Shown piece by piece: positions 63,716-64,000 of a stretch of 64,000 bases of DNA. Each line of letters begins with the position of its first letter. Position 1 is the stretch's first letter. The position numbers and the translations under genes were made by a program. The notes below the pieces were generated by a model. That model saw only the letters and a program-made list of their open reading frames with translations, did not search any database and was not told the DNA's origin. The stretch is from Medicago truncatula (lineage: Eukaryota; Streptophyta; Magnoliopsida; Fabales; Fabaceae): NCBI RefSeq assembly GCF_003473485.1, contig NC_053044.1:6584501-6648500 (forward strand). The letters are read 5' to 3'.

Positions 63716-64000
63716 TGTAAAAAAAAAAAAAAACAATATTAATTGTTGTTAACTGAAAAAAAAAAATATTAACTGTTATTGGATTCAACAAAATTTTGAC
63801 TAAGAAAAGTATTTCCTTAATTCATCACTTTTCACCATTTTTCAATATAATATTTCAATTTTTATCCACTTATTCAAAGCTCCAAAGACACTTTTGAGCA
63901 TTTTCTTAATTGTTGTTATTCTCAATTCAAAATTGTTAGACTTGTAAAAAAAAAACTTGTATGAATAAAAGTGATGGACGTTAGTGTATGGTCTTGACAA
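63716..64000. other. AT-rich end of window
   Basis: A-runs and simple sequence; no gene recognised. Confidence 0.5.

Overview
The window is nuclear DNA of a flowering plant, most likely a Medicago-like legume. The sequence is AT-rich, and the genes have GT-AG introns and plant-type families (GDSL lipase/esterase, type I MADS-box, RRP15, ABCC transporter, dirigent protein). The repeats are also plant-type: Copia, Gypsy, CACTA, MULE, hAT and Stowaway MITEs, tRNA-derived SINEs, and LINEs with DUF4283 and RNase H domains. The species is inferred from style and was not matched to a database.

Five host genes look intact. A GDSL-type esterase/lipase lies at 5443-7643 (+, 5 exons, 351 aa). An AGL62-like type I MADS-box gene lies at 26022-26672 (-, single exon, 216 aa). 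An RRP15-like ribosome-biogenesis gene lies at 40217-43242 (+, 8 coding exons, 342 aa). A full-length ABCC (MRP) transporter lies at 53281-59141 (+, 10 exons, 1450 aa). A dirigent gene lies at 61838-62401 (+, single exon, 187 aa). I derived the splice sites by hand; every junction is GT-AG and keeps the frame. The genes share no operon or obvious pathway.

The rest is a layered transposon landscape in which many insertions can be ordered from target-site duplications (TSDs). 1.2-4.8 kb: a MULE-like MITE split by a 2.9-kb solo LTR. 8.1-9.3 kb: a Gypsy gag relic split by a Stowaway-like MITE. 11.0-18.4 kb: a young Copia element whose coding region is interrupted by a non-autonomous CACTA element. 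18.4-22 kb: a LINE with a DUF4283 ORF inserted into an old copy of a local repeat. 22.7-23.4 kb: two nested MULE MITEs. 27.3-35.3 kb: a direct segmental duplication of about 3 kb, with a hAT-like element, a fold-back MITE, a SINE and duplicated or inverted filler at its inner edge. 36-39 kb: a decayed MULE-type coding fragment, a hAT MITE and another MULE MITE. 43-52.8 kb: Copia and LINE remnants, including one uninterrupted 526-aa zf-RVT/RNase H ORF, and a second solo LTR. 62.6-63.7 kb: a tandem repeat whose two copies each form a hairpin with compensatory base changes.

I found no evidence for a new defence system or biosynthetic cluster. The most unusual signals are the covarying hairpin at the right end, three copies of the RRP15 upstream sequence, and the rearranged filler DNA inside the hAT element. 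Identities were judged by eye; none was computed.
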